From Variovorax ginsengisoli (GTDB lineage Bacteria > Pseudomonadota > Gammaproteobacteria > Burkholderiales > Burkholderiaceae_C): DNA of 64,000 nt. The position numbers and the translations under genes were made by a program. The notes under the pieces were generated by a model, which had not been told where the DNA came from, searched no databases, and saw only the letters and a list, made by a program, of their open reading frames with translations. Shown here one piece after another: positions 16,728 to 28,700 of the stretch. The stretch is taken from the NCBI RefSeq assembly GCF_030811835.1, contig NZ_JAUSRO010000018.1, forward strand, positions 81,329-145,328. The letters run 5' to 3'. The first letter of the stretch is position 1, and every line of letters begins with the position of its first letter.

Positions 16728-19700
16728 ATGACGACACGTGCGCGCAACGGCAAGGATCGCCAGCGGATGCGACAGGAGGCATGCGCATACCGAATGGTGC
16801 CGCTGGCCAGGGCCATCTCAGTGGGGTTGGTGGCAGCCGGCGCGCTGGGCCATGCCGATGCGCAGCAGGCCTTCAGCTCGGCGTGGTTTGCGAGCAAGTC
16901 CGCGATACAGAACACGGCTGCGGCCACCGGACGACTGCCCAACGGGACGCTGGCGTCCAGCCTGACCAGCCCCCAGGCGCAACAACAGCAGGCCAATGCG
17001 GTGCTGCAACGTTCCATTGACAACCTCGGACTCGCTGCGCGCTCAATCGCGGCGCAACAGGCCGCTCAGAATGCTGCGCGCGTGGCTGCGGCTGGGGAGC
17101 CCTCTTCCGTTCCCGATGGTCTCGCAGAAGGTGGTTTGAAGGTCGATGCCAACAGCCTTACCGCGGGCTGGCTCAATGCCAACGCTCCCGTGCAATCGAA
17201 CGCTGACGGACGCACCCACGTGGCGGTCGAGCAGACCGCCGACAAGGCCATCCTGAACTGGGAAACCTTCAACGTGGGCAAGAACACCACGGTCGACTTC
17301 CAGCAGCAGAAGGACTGGGCCGTGCTCAACCGGGTGAACGATCCCAACGCGCGCCCCAGCCGGGTCCAAGGCCAGATCCATGGCGACGGGACCGTGCTGA
17401 TCGTCAACCGCAATGGCATCGTCTTCAGCGGTGTGAGTCAGGTTGACACGCGCAACCTGGTGGCCGCCGCCACCGACGTGGACTTGAGCCTGTTCAAGGC
17501 TAACGGAATTTACACCCTTGGCACCGGCAATACCCCGACCTTCAAGGACGCCGTTGGCAAGGTCGTTGTGGAAGCCGGCGCCCGCATCACCACCCCGGAG
17601 CCCGCCTCCGGTACTCAGAGTGGTGGCTACGTGCTTCTGCTGGGCAATCAAGTCAACAACGCCGGTGAGATCACCACCCGCAAGGGCCAGACCGAACTGG
17701 CTGCTGGCGACAGTTTCCTCATCCGCAAAGGCGTCGCCACCGATACCAACACCGCCTCCACCACCCGCGGCAATGAAATCGCCCCGCAGATCGACACCAG
17801 TCTCACCCCCGGCCAGGTCGCGAACGGCAACACCAAGGACGGTAGCACCGGCAAGGTCGTCAACACCGGCCTGATTCGGGCCCGGGAGGGCGACATCACC
17901 CTGGCGGGTCATGACGTGCAGCAAAACGGCGTGGCGGTCTCCAGCACCACCGTCAACACCCGAGGCACTATCCATCTGCTCAACTCGGCCAGTGACGGCA
18001 CGGGGCAGGTCACCCTCGGGCCAGACGCCCTCACCGCCATTCTGATCGAAGACGACGGCAAGACCACCGCCCTGGACAGCCAGCGCGACGCCCTCATCAA
18101 GGAGTCGGCCACCCAGGATGCGTTGCGCACCCGCACCGGCGGCTTCGACAACCTCTCCGTGCTGAGCGACCGTCGCGATCAATCCCGGGTGGAAATCGTC
18201 ACCGGCGGCACCGCCAAGTTCCAATCTGGCAGCCTCACCGTGGCCACTGGCGGGCAGATCGCCGTCAGCGCCGGCCAGCGCAGCTTCGTCGCCGAGGGTG
18301 CCCAGCTCGACGTTTCCGGCGCCGTGGGCGTCAACGTCGCCATGGAAAGCAACAGCGTGCAGGTCAACGTGCAGGGCAATGAGCTGCGCGACTCGCCCCT
18401 GAACCGCAATGCCGCCACCCTGTTCAACGAGAACGTCTGGCTCGACCGGCGAGAGCTCACCCTGGTGTCTGCCGGCACGGGCGGCTACACCAGCGACCGC
18501 TGGTACAGCGCCGGTGGCCTGCTCGAGGTCAGCGGTTACCTGGGCCTGCAGGGCCACGGCATCGGCGAATGGGCGGCCCAGGGCGGCACCGTCACGCTCA
18601 GCGGCAAGGAAGTCGTCACGCAGCAGGGCTCGGTGGTGAACCTGGCCGGCGGCAGTCTCGACGTGCAGACCGGCGTGATCCGCCAGACCTGGCTACGCGG
18701 CAGCGATGGGCAGATGTACCGGGCGGACAAGGCCCCGGCCGACATGCTGTTCACGGGCGTGACCACGGGTTACGACGCCGAACACGCCCGCTGGGGCGAA
18801 AACACCACCGAACACTTCTACAGTCCCATCATTGCGCCGCAGCAGCGTCTGGAAAACGGCTACACCGTGGGGCGCGATGCGGGACGGCTTCAGATCGACG
18901 CGCCCACCTCCAGCTTCGAGGGCAGCATCGTCGCCACCGTCTTCAATGGCCAGCGCCAGGCCGGCGCACGCCCTTCCGGCGTCACCGATGGCTACAAACT
19001 GACGCAAACCACCGTCGCACTGCCGGGCACGCTGGCGCTTCAGAGCTATGGCGTCCTCGGTAACGTGCCAACGGTCTTGGCCTCGGACACCCAAGTCACC
19101 TTCAGCAACGACAAGGCGCCCGCTGATCGCACCGGCACCAGCTGGTTCAACGCCGACGCGATCAGCAGCTTCGGCCTTGGCGGCCTCACGGTGTGGTCGA
19201 CCAAGGGCATCGCCGTCGCCGATGCCTTGACGCTGGCACCGGGCGGCAAGGTCGATTTCGCTGCGCCGAGCGTTGACGTCTATGCCAATCTCACGGCGCG
19301 GGGCGGCAGCGTGTCCCTCGGCAGTCTTGCCGGTTCGATCGGGCTGATCGATGCCAATGGCGCGGTCCATATCGGGCTGCATACGGGGGCCACGATCGAC
19401 ACGCGTGGCTTGTGGACCAACCTGCTCACCGATCCCGACGCCGATCCTTGGCGTCTGGCCTTCATCGACGGCGGCGGGGTGTCGCTGAAGCTGACCGGCG
19501 GGGACAATACGCAGACAACCAACTCCGGCGACGTGACGCTGGAGACGGGTTCGCGGATCGATGCCTCCGCCGGCGGCGCCATCCTCGCCAATGGCAAATT
19601 CACCGGCGGCAAGGGCGGCGACATCACGCTGGCGACCTTCGACTGGAACGACAGTTCCCATCAATCGTCGCGACTCGCCGCGACGCTGACATTGGACGGC

Positions 19701-22700
19701 ACACTGGCCTCCTATGGTTTCAGCAAGGGCGGCGCGCTGACGATTCAGACCGGCGGGACGGTGACGATCGGTGACCAGGCGGTCGATCTCTCCTCGGGGC
19801 AACTGCCGGCGGGCGTGGCCGCGCCCTACGACCTGACGCTGGTCCAGGACTACAACGTGGCGGCCGGAACGCCACTGCCAGTTCAGATGACGCGATACTA
19901 TGCGCCGGGTACGTCGCTGCTCGATCAGGCGATGCCAGCCAGCAATGCGAGCGCTCTGGTAGTGGCTTGGTCCGGATTTTTTGCCAACAACGCCACCGTC
20001 GGCGCGTGGACCGACATTCCGGTCGCGATGACCTATCGGTCCGGCGGAAGTACGGTATCGGTATCGAAGGGCGGCACGATTCCGGCCGGTGTGAACCTTG
20101 TTTCCATCGAAACCGCGGGACTGACCGTAATGCCGGTCGTCCAATTTCCGAGCAGCGTCTTCGCCTCCCTCAAGGATCAGTTCAGCTCGTTCACGATCAC
20201 CTATGCGGTGGGTTCGACATACACGGTCGATGTAGCCGTGTCGGCCGGCACGGTCATTTCCGCTGGCACGACCTTGCAGCAGGCGGCGTCGGTGCAGGCC
20301 CCCCTTCAACTCGATCCCGGCGTTTTCGGCTCTGGTTTCTCCAAGTACGCGGTCAATGGCGGTCACGGGGTCTTCGTCAGCGATGGCACCAAAGTGGATG
20401 TGACCATGCCGGTCTACCAGCTTTCGGCCTCGGCCTCTCGGTTGGCGACCGGCGGCGATGTCGCGCGCGCGGTCGATCTGGTGCTGCCGATGCTCTATAC
20501 GGAAGATCCGATCCACGGCGAGCTGACCCAGCGGGCGGGCGCCAGCGTCGCGCTGGCTGGCAGCGAAATCACGGTCGGCAGCGGCGCCAGCCTGACGGTC
20601 GACCCGACGCAGTCGATCCGCCTGACTGCGTCGAACTCGATCGTCGTGAACGGCGACCTGGTGGCACATGGCGGCACCATCGCCTTGCTGCCCGATCTCA
20701 CCAGGGCTGCGTCCAGTTTTGACAATGGCGTGCTGTGGATCGGCGAGAGCGCACTGCTCGACGTCTCTGGCGAGGCGGCGATCGCCGTCGACAGCCGGGG
20801 GCGTCGCTACGGTTTTGCGCAGACCGGCGGCTCGCTCCTGATCGGGTTGGAGAGCAATACCTCGACTCCCGACGCCGTCGGGAACTGGTCGACGCTCAAG
20901 GCGATGGGGACGCCGGTAGTGATACGGCCGGGTGCGCGACTTCTGGCCAACGGTGCCGCCGCGACGATCGATGTCGCGCAGGCCGATGGCTTGTCCGGTG
21001 CGGCCGCTCAGGTCGCGCTGGCCGGTGAGGGCGGTCTGATCCGCATCGGATCGACCAAGAGCATCTTCAATGACGGTACCCTGGAGGCGCGCTCCGGCGG
21101 CGCCAACGCTGCCGGTGGCACGCTCAATCTCGTGCTCGAAGTCGGTACCGTCCTCAATCAGTCCGGCCAGCCGATGATCGATCCGGCCGGGCGCATCATT
21201 ACATTGACTCAAAGCGACGTCGCGTCGGGTCTCGCCGCCGACCTGACGCCAGCGAATGCCGCCGGCTTGCCAACCGGCCAGGCGCAGATCAGCGCCGATC
21301 GGGTCGCCGCCGGCGGGTTCGGCACGCTCGACCTGTGGTCGCGCAGCAAGTTCGTCTTCGATGGTGACGTCTCACTGAATCTGCCGAAGTCGCTGTTGCT
21401 GCATCGCGGGATGCTCACACATACCGAGGCAGCGTCGAGTGTCGTGCTGTCTGCGCCCTATGTGCTTCTGGATGGAGCGGCGACGATCAAGGACGGTGCG
21501 GCGATAAACCTGGATGTCGGGGCTACCAACGCCGGCAGCCTGACAATCTCCGCTGCACTGATCGATGTCGATAAATCAGTTTACTTCGGTGCATCGTCTT
21601 CGTTCGGTGAGGTGCAGGATCTCGGCTTCGCTCATGTCGCATTGAAAAGCAGCGGCGATCTTCGCTTTGCGGGCCACAAAGTTCTGCGCGATGCGTCGTT
21701 CGATCCTACCGATCCGGCCAGCTATACGAACCTTCCTGCTGGACTGTATTCGGGTGGGGCGGATTTCACCATCACTGCCTCGCAGCTCTATCCGGTCACT
21801 GGCGGGGTTGGGGTGATACAGGTCGGTCCGAACGAGAACCCGACCGCCGGCGATCCAAACTGGACGTTGACAATCAACGGCCTCGGCGACAACCCCGCCG
21901 TACCGCTGTCGGCGTTCGGATCGCTCACCGTGAATGCGCCGACGATCCACCAGAATGGCATCGTCCGAGCGCCGCTCGGGACGATCGCGTTCGGCAAAGG
22001 AAACTACTCCTATTACGACACCGGTGGCAATAAGCAATATGTCTCGCACGTCACGCTCGGCGCCGGCAGCATCACCTCGGTCAGCGCCGAGGGGCTGACA
22101 ATGCCCTATGGCGGCACCGTGGATGGGCTGTCCTGGCTCTATGAGGGGCAGGCTGTGTCGTTTGCCGATCTGGCGACGCTCAACAGCGGCATCAGCTTCA
22201 ACAGTGCAACGCTGACAGCGCAAGCGGGGTCGCTGATCGACGTCTCCGGCGGAGGATTGCTGACTGGCGCCGGCTTCGTCGCCGGGCGCGGCGGTTCGGT
22301 CGACGTGCTGCACACCGCGCTGGCCAACGCCAATCCGGCCAACACCTACAGTAACTCGAGCTCACAGGTCTATGCGCTGGTGCCCGGCAATGCATCTGCC
22401 TACGCGCCAGCGACCGCCGACGCCACCACGCCAGCCATCGGCCAACAGATCACGTTGGACCACGCGGTCGGCGACCTGCCGGCTGGCACCTACACCTTGA
22501 TGCCGGCGACCTATGCGCTGCTACCGGGCGCTTATCGCATCGAACTCGGGACCAAGACAACCCTGACCCAGGATGCGGTCCGACTGACCAACGGCTCCTA
22601 TGTCGCCACCGGCATGCTTGGCACGGCCCATACGGGCTTGCGCGACTCCTTGGCGACAAACGTGACCATCACCCCGGCGGCCGCGGTTCGCAGCTATTCG

Positions 22701-25700
22701 CAATACAACGAGACCAGCTACAGCCAGTTCGCCATCGCCAATGCCGCCACCTTCGGCGGCGTTACCTCGCGCCTGGAACGCGACGCCTCGTCGATCTCGA
22801 TCGACTTTGGCCCGAACACCGGCAATGTGCTCGATTTCGAAGGGCTCGCCGACCTGACCGCCGATGAGGGTGGAAAGGCCGGCACCCTGTTCGTCGGCAC
22901 CAGCAGCAGGCTGAACCTCCCCACCTCAATCGAGGTGCGGGCTGAGGGATCCGCCGCGACTGCCGGTATGGCCTCGGTCACCGCCGAGGACCTGTCGCGC
23001 TTCAATGCCGGCACGCTGGCCCTCGGTGGCCGCTACAGCCTTACAAACGCGACGAACAACCAATCGACGGGTTTGGCGTCAGGGCCTGAGGTTGTCTTCT
23101 CCGCCGCTTCCGACAGCACGGTCCTGCGCGCCGGCGCCGCTGTTCATGCCGGGCAGGTGTTCGTGTTGGCCAAGGACGCGGTCACCGTCGAGAGCGGTGC
23201 GACGATCGACACGCGGCAGGGAGCTACCAACCTGCTGGATTCCTCACTGGGCTACGTATTCAATATCTCGTCGCCCCAGAATAATCAGGGCAGCAGCGCC
23301 ATCCTCGCTGTCGGCAATGGCCGACTCGATTTCCTCGGCGCGGCGAGCGGCACCTTGCCCAGCAGTATCACCATTAAGGACGGTGCATCGCTGCTGACGC
23401 GCGGCACCATCGCGCTATCAAGCAGCGGCGCGCAGACGCTCGGCGACGTCAATCTTGAAGCGCGCTATCTGGCGTTGTCGACCACCGCCTTCAACATCGG
23501 TACAGCGCAAAGCCTGGCTGCCGGCGGCAGCACGGGCGGCATCGCCCTCACCCAATCGATCATCGATCGACTGCTCGGATCGGGCACGCCGCTGGAGCAG
23601 ATCACGCTGGCGGCCAGCCAGTCGATCAATTTTTACGGCAATGCCGCCATCGATCTGACCGATCAGGCTGGCGTCGCGCCGACATTGGTGCTCAATACGC
23701 CCGCGCTGTACGGCTGGGGGGGCGCCTCGGATCAGGCTTCGATCATCGCCGATACGGTGGTGTGGAGCGGGGTGTCCAGCGGCTTTGGCGTGCCGGGCAG
23801 CCCCTTTGTCAGCGCTACGCCCGGCGCGGTGACGGCGGGCGGTGCCGGCACCGGTTCCGGCAGCCTGAGCATCAATGCCCGCAACATCGTGTTCGGTTAC
23901 GCGCCCGGCGCTCGTAGCCAGGACCAGACCGCACTCCACCGGCTGACGCGCGGCTTCTCGACGGTGAACCTCGTCGCCAGTGACAGCATCACCGCCAACA
24001 ATCGCAACACGCTCTCGGTCTATGCCTCCGGACCGAATCGCGGAGCGGTCTTCGACCCAGACACCTATGTCGGCCAGGGCGGCACGCTGAACCTCGTCAC
24101 CCCGCTTCTGACCGGCGATGCCGGCTCGTCAATGGCCTATCGCACCGGCGGCGGTCTGACCGTCAGTGCGCCGGCGGCAGGCGCCGCTGCGACCGCGTCC
24201 GTCACCGCCCTCGGTGCCGACATCCAGCTGTTCGGCAACCAGGTCAGCATCGACACTGCCGTGGCGTTGCCGAGCGGCCGGCTGTCCATCACCGCCGACA
24301 ACGGCATCACGCTCGACGGGCGCGCCGCCATCGACCTGGCCGGCCGGACAGTGCATGCCTTCGACGTTACCAAAGAGAGCTGGGGCGGCGATCTGCTGCT
24401 GGAAACCACCCATGGCGCCATCACCCAGGCGACCGCGTCCAGCATCGACGTGTCGTCGACGAGAGGTGAGGCCGGATCGGTCACGGTCACGGCGACCGGC
24501 GTCGGCGGCACCGTAGACTTCGCAGGCAGCCTGGCCGGTGCCGGCGGTCAGGGCCTGGCCTCCGGCAGCATGGATCTGCGCGTCACCAGCCTCGACGATT
24601 TCACCCGCTTCAACCAGAAGCTGAACGCCGCAGGGTTCTTGGAGGCGCGCAGCTTCGTGATCAAAACCGGCGACCTCACCATCGGCGACGAGGTGCGCGC
24701 CAAGACCGTTGCGATCTCGGCCGATGGCGGATCGCTCACCGTCAATGGCCGGATCGATGCCTCGGGGACGAGCGTTGGCAGCATTTCGCTGGCCGCACGT
24801 GACGACCTGACGCTGGCCTCTACCGCCGTGCTCGACGTCCATGGCACGACCCTCGCCGTCGATGGTCGCGGCGCGCCAATCGAGGCCAACAACCGCGGCC
24901 AGATCGAATTGACTGCAAAAGCCGGCACGCTGCGTCTGAATACCGGCGCGACGCTGGACCTGTCGACGCCGAGCGGCGCTTATGGTCAAGTCGTGCTCAA
25001 CACGCCGCGCACGGGGGAGACATCAGGCGACATCCTGATCGCCGCCGCCGGCCCGCTCGCGATCAAGGGCGCAGCCAACATTGCGCTCGACGCGTTCTGG
25101 ACCTATGCGCTGCCGGGCGGCAGCGTGATCACCCAGACGACGCTCGATGGCTACGATGCGGCAAACACCAGATTCATCAACGCAGCGCTCGGCAATGGCG
25201 CGCTGCAGACCCGCCTCGCCGGTCTCAAGACCTATGGCGACGCCTTCCACCTGCGGCCGGGCGTCGAGATCGCATCGACCGGCGACCTCTCCACCTCGGG
25301 CGATCTCGATCTGTCGGGCTATCGCTACGGTCTCAATGCCAACCGAGACGCAAGCTCGGCCACCTATGGCGCCGGCGAGCCGATGGCGCTGGTCATCCGC
25401 GCCGCCGGCACGCTCACTGTCAAAGGCAGCATCTCCGACGGGTTCGCCGGCACGCCGGGCATTCCGGGAACGCCCAATGTCTATGGCGGCGTGGTGAATA
25501 TTCCGGGGACGTTCGAATCTGACGGCGCAGGCGGGTACTACAGTTTCGACTACAACACCCAGTACTACATGGCCACCGATTGGGTCGTTCCCAATACCCC
25601 AAGCTATGAGTACGGACTTTACCTCGGTAGCGGATCCTACAATCCCGGAGATACCGTCAAGGCCGGAACCCCCTTCTATTTGGGGGAACTCTATATAGAC

Positions 25701-28700
25701 CCCGGTGTCACGTTGCCAGTTCTTGCAGCTACGTTCACTGCCGGCATGCCCGACGTCCCGGGAAAAAGCGGCGCAACGGCCGGGGCTGTCATGCAAGCGG
25801 CGGGCACGCAAAGCGCTTCGTTGCGGCTGGTTGCTGGCGCCGATCCGGCGTCTGCGGATCAGCGCACGCTCGTCGCCGCCTCGGCGCTGCGGGCGGTAGG
25901 CCCCGGTTATGGCAGCTTGGTGCTGGATGCGCCGATCACCACAGATCCGTCCACCGGCCTTGAGGTCGCGTCGGTACTCCGCACCGGCACCGGTTCGCTC
26001 GACCTGCGTGCCGGTGGAGATTTCCGGCAGAACTCGCTCTACGGCATCTACACCGCCGGTACCCAGGTCGCCGGTACCGATACTTATAACAAGACAGCTT
26101 CGGACACCCAGCGCATGTACTTTGTCGATCACGGCGGCGATGTCACCGTCAGCGCTCAAGGCGATCTGCGTAGCTATACAGCCTACGATCCCGCAGGTGG
26201 TGAATTCAACAGCAGCGAACCTTCCAACTGGCTGTGGCAGCAGGGTGATTCGTCACAAGGCGAGGTCACGGCCTGGGGCATCCATTTCGGCGGCTTTGCC
26301 GGAATGGGTGCCCTCGGCGGCGGAAACGTCCACATTCATGCCGGCGGCGATGCCGGCTCCACCAGCAGCTTCAGTGTCAAAGACAATTCTGGGTATCTGC
26401 CTACATCGGACGACTCCTTCAATGTCGTGGTCGCCAGCAGCGGGTATGTCGCGGGCGCAACGCCGAGCCAATTTGGCGGCGGCACCCTGCAACTGGATGT
26501 CGGCGGCCGCATCAACACCGGCGTTTATACGAGCGGAGGGCTCGCCGACAACTTGGGAGTCGGTACCGGCGCCGTGATCAATCTGCGCGGTGATACCACG
26601 ATCGATGCCGGATCGATCGGCCAGCTCGTGACCAGTGGCTACGGCCTGCGCAATACCGTCAGTTCGATGGCGCCCTACGACCCGCGTGCCGCAGACACCA
26701 CGCGGCCTCGCGACCGCACGTTTTATACGCCGCTGCGGCTGGTAACCGGCGATGGCAGCATCACGGTTCATTCCCGTGGCACTGCCGCAGTCCTCACCGC
26801 AACCGACCCGTCTCCGGACGGCATATCCCTCTGGACCGACCGCAGCGGCTACACGCTGTTTTCGGCCGGCGGAAGTCTCAGTCAACTTCCGGTGGCGGGT
26901 GCCGGTTTTTCCAATAGCGACAATCTGAGCTTCGATCCGGCGAACTTCACGGCCATCGCGCCGTCCGGTTCGATCACAGTGGGGCTCATGCTGTCTCCCA
27001 GCAGCACCGGAAGTCTGGAACTGCTGGCCGGCGACAGCCTGTTCGGCACAGCCATCATGACCAGCGGACCGACGGCGACCGATCTTCATGCCGGCGACCG
27101 CGATCCGATCCGTCTCTATGCCGTGGCCGGCGACGTCATTCTGGCGGTCGGTAACTATGACAGCAACAACACGGGGTCTGATGCTCCCCAATTGCTCGCT
27201 GCGAAGCCCGTGGTGATGCGGGCCGGCCGCGACATCCTCACCAATGCCTATATCCTCAACAACGATCCCACCGATGTGTCCGTCATCTCCGCCGGGCGCG
27301 ACATCCTGAACTCCGTCATCGGAATCTGGGGGCCTGGCCAGCTCGAGGTCTCGGCTGGCCGTAACGTCTATCAGAGCGACCAAGGCAGTCAGTACCTGAA
27401 CGACAAGGGCTCGATCATCTCGTACGGCGCCATCGTCACCGGCGACACGCGGCCAGGCGCCTCGATCGTGGTGTCGGCCGGCGCAGGCGCCACCGGGCCA
27501 GACTATGCGAAGCTGGCACAGCTCTACCTCGATCCCGCCAACCAGGCATCGGCGGGCGCGCCACTCGTCGACCAGCCCGGCAAGGTCGCCAAGACCTATC
27601 AGGACGAACTGATCGCCTGGCTCAAGGAGCGCTTCGGCTATGTCGCCAAGGACGGTGCCGATGCCCGCGCCTATTTCGCGGCGCTGGCGCCGGATCAGCA
27701 GAACATCCTGCTGCGCGAGGTCTATTTCGCCGAACTGAAGGCGGCCGGGCGCGAGTACAACGATCCCACAAGCTCGCGCTACGGCTCCTACCTGCGCGGG
27801 CGCGCCGCGATCGCCGCGCTGTTTCCGGCCGACCAGACCTACGACGGTGACATCACCATGCTCACCTCCTCCGCGGCGCTCGGTCCCAACGTTCGGCGCG
27901 GCGGTGGCGTCCGGACGCTGTTCGGCGGCGACATCCAGATGCTGACGCCAGGTGGTAAACAGATCATCGGCGTCGACGGGCAGGTGCCGCCCTCGACGGC
28001 GGGCGTGGTGACGCAAGGCGCTGGCGATATCTCTCTGTATTCCCAGGACTCGATCCTGCTGGGTCTGTCGCGCATCATGACGACCTCTGGCGGCGACATC
28101 CTCGCCTGGTCCGCGCAGGGCGACATCAACGCCGGTCGCGGCAGCAAGACGACGCAGATCTACACGCCCCCCAAGCGCGTCTATGACGCCTACGGCAATG
28201 TCACGCTGTCGCCGCAGGTGCCATCGTCGGGTGCCGGCATCGCGACGCTCAACCCGATTCCAGAAGTCCCGGCGGGCGACATCGACCTGATTGCCCCGCT
28301 CGGCACCGTTGATGCAGGGGAAGCGGGTATTCGCGTGTCGGGCAACGTCAACATCGCCGCGCTGCACGTGGTGAATGCCGAGAACATCCAGGCGCAGGGC
28401 CAATCGACAGGCTTGCCGGCCGTAGCGGCGGTCAACGTGGGTGCCCTGACCAGCGCCAGTGCGGCCGCCAGTTCGGCGGCCATCGCGGCGCAGGAGACGG
28501 TGCAACGCGCCCGCGAGGAAGCACGTCAGGCGCAACCCTCGGTCTTCACGGTACGGGTGCTTGGCTTCGGCAACGAGCCGATGGAGGGCGGGGAAAAAGC
28601 GCCACCGTCGCCGCCAGAGCTCAAATCCGATGGAGGGTCGTACCAACAAGCCAGTCCGGTACAGATTGTCGGTCTTGGTGGCACCGTCGACCCGAGGCAG